DNA from: Synergistaceae bacterium
GTDB taxonomy: Bacteria; Synergistota; Synergistia; Synergistales; Aminobacteriaceae
Assembly (NCBI GenBank): GCA_017394925.1
Contig: JAFPWQ010000308.1
Location: 1 to 6,907, forward strand
Direction: 5' to 3'
DNA length: 6,907 bases
Each line of letters starts with the position of its first letter. The first letter of the stretch is position 1. The notes under the pieces are model-generated. The model saw only the letters and a list, made by a program, of their open reading frames with translations. It had not been told where the DNA came from and ran no database searches. Below, piece after piece: positions 5,498-6,907 of the stretch. The position numbers were made by a program, and so were the translations under genes.

Positions 5498-6899
5498 CGA
5501 CAAATTACACGAGGAGTGCGGAGTGCTTGGTGTATATCGCAATGATGAGACCAGGAACGCCGCGCCTCTCGTCTATTACGGACTATACGCGTTACAGCAC
5601 AGGGGACAGGAGAGTGCCGGAATAGCTGCGAATAATCACGGCTCAATTGAACTCAGAAAAGGCAGCGGACTCGTCGGTGAGGTCTTCAGGGGAGATGCAT
5701 TAAACGATTTCAGCGGGAATATCGCTATAGGCCATGTGAGATATACGACCTCAGGCGATAATAACCCGAGAAGCGCACAGCCGTTAGCAGCGTCATGCAG
5801 ACTGGGAGAAATCGCACTTGCCCACAACGGGAATCTCGTTAATGCTGAATCACTAAAAGAAATGCTCACGGACGAAGGCGTAATCTTTCACACAACGACG
5901 GACTCAGAATCGATACTGAATCTCATATGTCAGCATGGCTCAAGAGGCATCGAAGCAGGAATCAAGAACGCAATGAGCCTCATTAAAGGTGCATATGTAT
6001 TAGTGATTACAATCGGGGATAAGCTAATCGGCGTGAGAGACCCTTACGGACTTCACCCGTTATGCATAGGCAAGCTCCCGAATGACTCAGGCTATGTACT
6101 TTCATCTGAGACATGTGCGCTTGAGGCATTAGACGCGGAATTCATTCGTGATGTCAGGCCCGGTGAGACAGTGATAATCGACAAGAGCGGCATAAAAACT
6201 ATTGAGCCGTCTCACTGGTGCAGAAAAAATTTATGCGTCTTCGAGATGGTATATTTCGCACGGCCTGATTCAGTTGTTGACGGTGTGAGCGTCTATGATT
6301 TCAGGAGGCGATGCGGGATGCTTTTAGCCGGACAGCGCAAGATAGAAGCTGATATGGTCATGGCCGTACCTGATTCGGGGATACCTGCGGCAATTGGTTA
6401 TGCAGAAGCCTCCGGGATTCCTTACGGTGAAGGACTCATCAAGAACAAGTACATGGGCAGAACGTTCATATTGCCCACTCAGGAATTACGCGAAGATGCA
6501 GTGCGCGTTAAACTTGCTGCGATAAAGCATAACATCGAGGGCAAGAGGCTAATCATCATTGACGACTCAATCGTGAGAGGAACGACCTTAAAGCGTATAG
6601 TGAGACATCTGCGTGATGCCGGAGCAAGTGAAATACATGTATGTTCTGCCTCACCTGAAGTGAAATTCTCATGCTATTTCGGGATTGATACGCCGCATCG
6701 TGAAAAGCTCATTGCGAATCAGAAGACATCAGTAAATGAAATATGCGAATTTCTCGGAGCAGATTCAGTTACGTATCTGAGTATGGAGAGTTTAAAGCAG
6801 GCGTGCGGAGAAGATACGTTCTGCAAGGCATGTTTTGACGGCAATTATCCTATGGAAGTTCCGTTTAACATACATTCATTATCTGAGGGGTGCTGCTAG
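5490..6899 (+). CDS. purF: Amidophosphoribosyltransferase, Fe-S cluster and propeptide type
   Basis: Catalyses the first committed step of purine synthesis: PRPP and glutamine give 5-phosphoribosylamine, glutamate and pyrophosphate. The protein has 469 residues. The N-terminal glutaminase (class II, Ntn) domain has nucleophile Cys10 in EECGVLGVY, LQHRGQESAGIA (35-46), TTSGDNNPRSAQP (86-98) and AHNGN (111-115). The C-terminal phosphoribosyltransferase domain has the PRPP loop IIIDDSIVRGTT (355-366). Cys10 is preceded by a nine-residue propeptide (MHDDKLHEE) that must be removed to free its amine, as in Bacillus. Cys249, Cys395, Cys445 and Cys448 fall where the Bacillus enzyme binds a [4Fe-4S] cluster, so this is probably an oxygen-sensitive form. 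The ATG at 5490 lies inside the last codons of purC (8-base overlap) with a weak AAGAGA upstream, which suggests translational coupling. In-frame ATGs at 5466 and 5448 are possible but would give longer propeptides. PurF is normally feedback-inhibited by AMP and GMP. Confidence 0.96.
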   Translation: MHDDKLHEECGVLGVYRNDETRNAAPLVYYGLYALQHRGQESAGIAANNHGSIELRKGSGLVGEVFRGDALNDFSGNIAIGHVRYTTSGDNNPRSAQPLAASCRLGEIALAHNGNLVNAESLKEMLTDEGVIFHTTTDSESILNLICQHGSRGIEAGIKNAMSLIKGAYVLVITIGDKLIGVRDPYGLHPLCIGKLPNDSGYVLSSETCALEALDAEFIRDVRPGETVIIDKSGIKTIEPSHWCRKNLCVFEMVYFARPDSVVDGVSVYDFRRRCGMLLAGQRKIEADMVMAVPDSGIPAAIGYAEASGIPYGEGLIKNKYMGRTFILPTQELREDAVRVKLAAIKHNIEGKRLIIIDDSIVRGTTLKRIVRHLRDAGASEIHVCSASPEVKFSCYFGIDTPHREKLIANQKTSVNEICEFLGADSVTYLSMESLKQACGEDTFCKACFDGNYPMEVPFNIHSLSEGCC

Positions 6900-6901
6900 T
6901 C

Positions 6902-6907
6902 ATGATA
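6902..6907 (+). CDS. Possible first two codons of the next gene of the purine operon
   Basis: ATG-ATA begins two bases after the purF stop, and GAGGGG at 6885-6890 could be its ribosome site (11-base gap). Close spacing in a purC-purF order suggests another pur gene such as purM. Only six bases are visible, so the identity is a guess. Confidence 0.3.

Overview
The window reads as a piece of bacterial chromosome with about 44 % GC (estimated by eye). The best guess for the host is an anaerobic, possibly gut-associated member of the Synergistota (Synergistaceae). This rests on the long secreted papain-like protease with a lectin-like domain and many putative Ig repeats, and on a C-terminal domain style I associate with that group. 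A clostridial host is not excluded. PurF is of the type that is made with a short propeptide and carries an iron-sulfur cluster (Bacillus type).

Layout: (1) Bases 2-100 are the last 32 codons of an acetolactate synthase small subunit gene (ilvN/ilvH) entering from the left on the + strand. (2) A GC-rich hairpin at 120-147 separates it from the next gene, which converges on it, and looks able to terminate transcription in both directions. (3) Bases 165-4379 on the - strand encode one 1404-residue exported protein: signal peptide, intact papain-family (C1) catalytic domain, lectin-like domain, eight Ig-like repeats, an acidic Ser/Glu linker made partly from a hexanucleotide repeat, and a C-terminal domain of unknown function. 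(4) A 103-base AT-rich divergent intergenic region (4380-4482) holds a strong Shine-Dalgarno on each strand, a perfect TATAAT on the - strand and a spaced inverted repeat. (5) The rest is on the + strand: a 78-residue two-helix membrane protein, then purC, then purF overlapping purC by 8 bases, then the possible ATG of another gene at the right edge.

How the genes work together: purC and purF are enzymes of de novo IMP synthesis. Their overlap says they are co-transcribed and probably translationally coupled. The branched-chain amino acid gene and the secreted protease have no evident functional link to the purine genes. The protease most likely acts outside the cell on host, dietary or microbial protein. 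The small membrane protein is unrecognised.

No stretch over 300 bases lacks a gene. I saw no RNA gene, mobile element or CRISPR array. I do not see a clearly new multi-gene system here. The items most worth a second look are the modular secreted protease, its orphan C-terminal domain, and two inverted repeats in the two intergenic regions.
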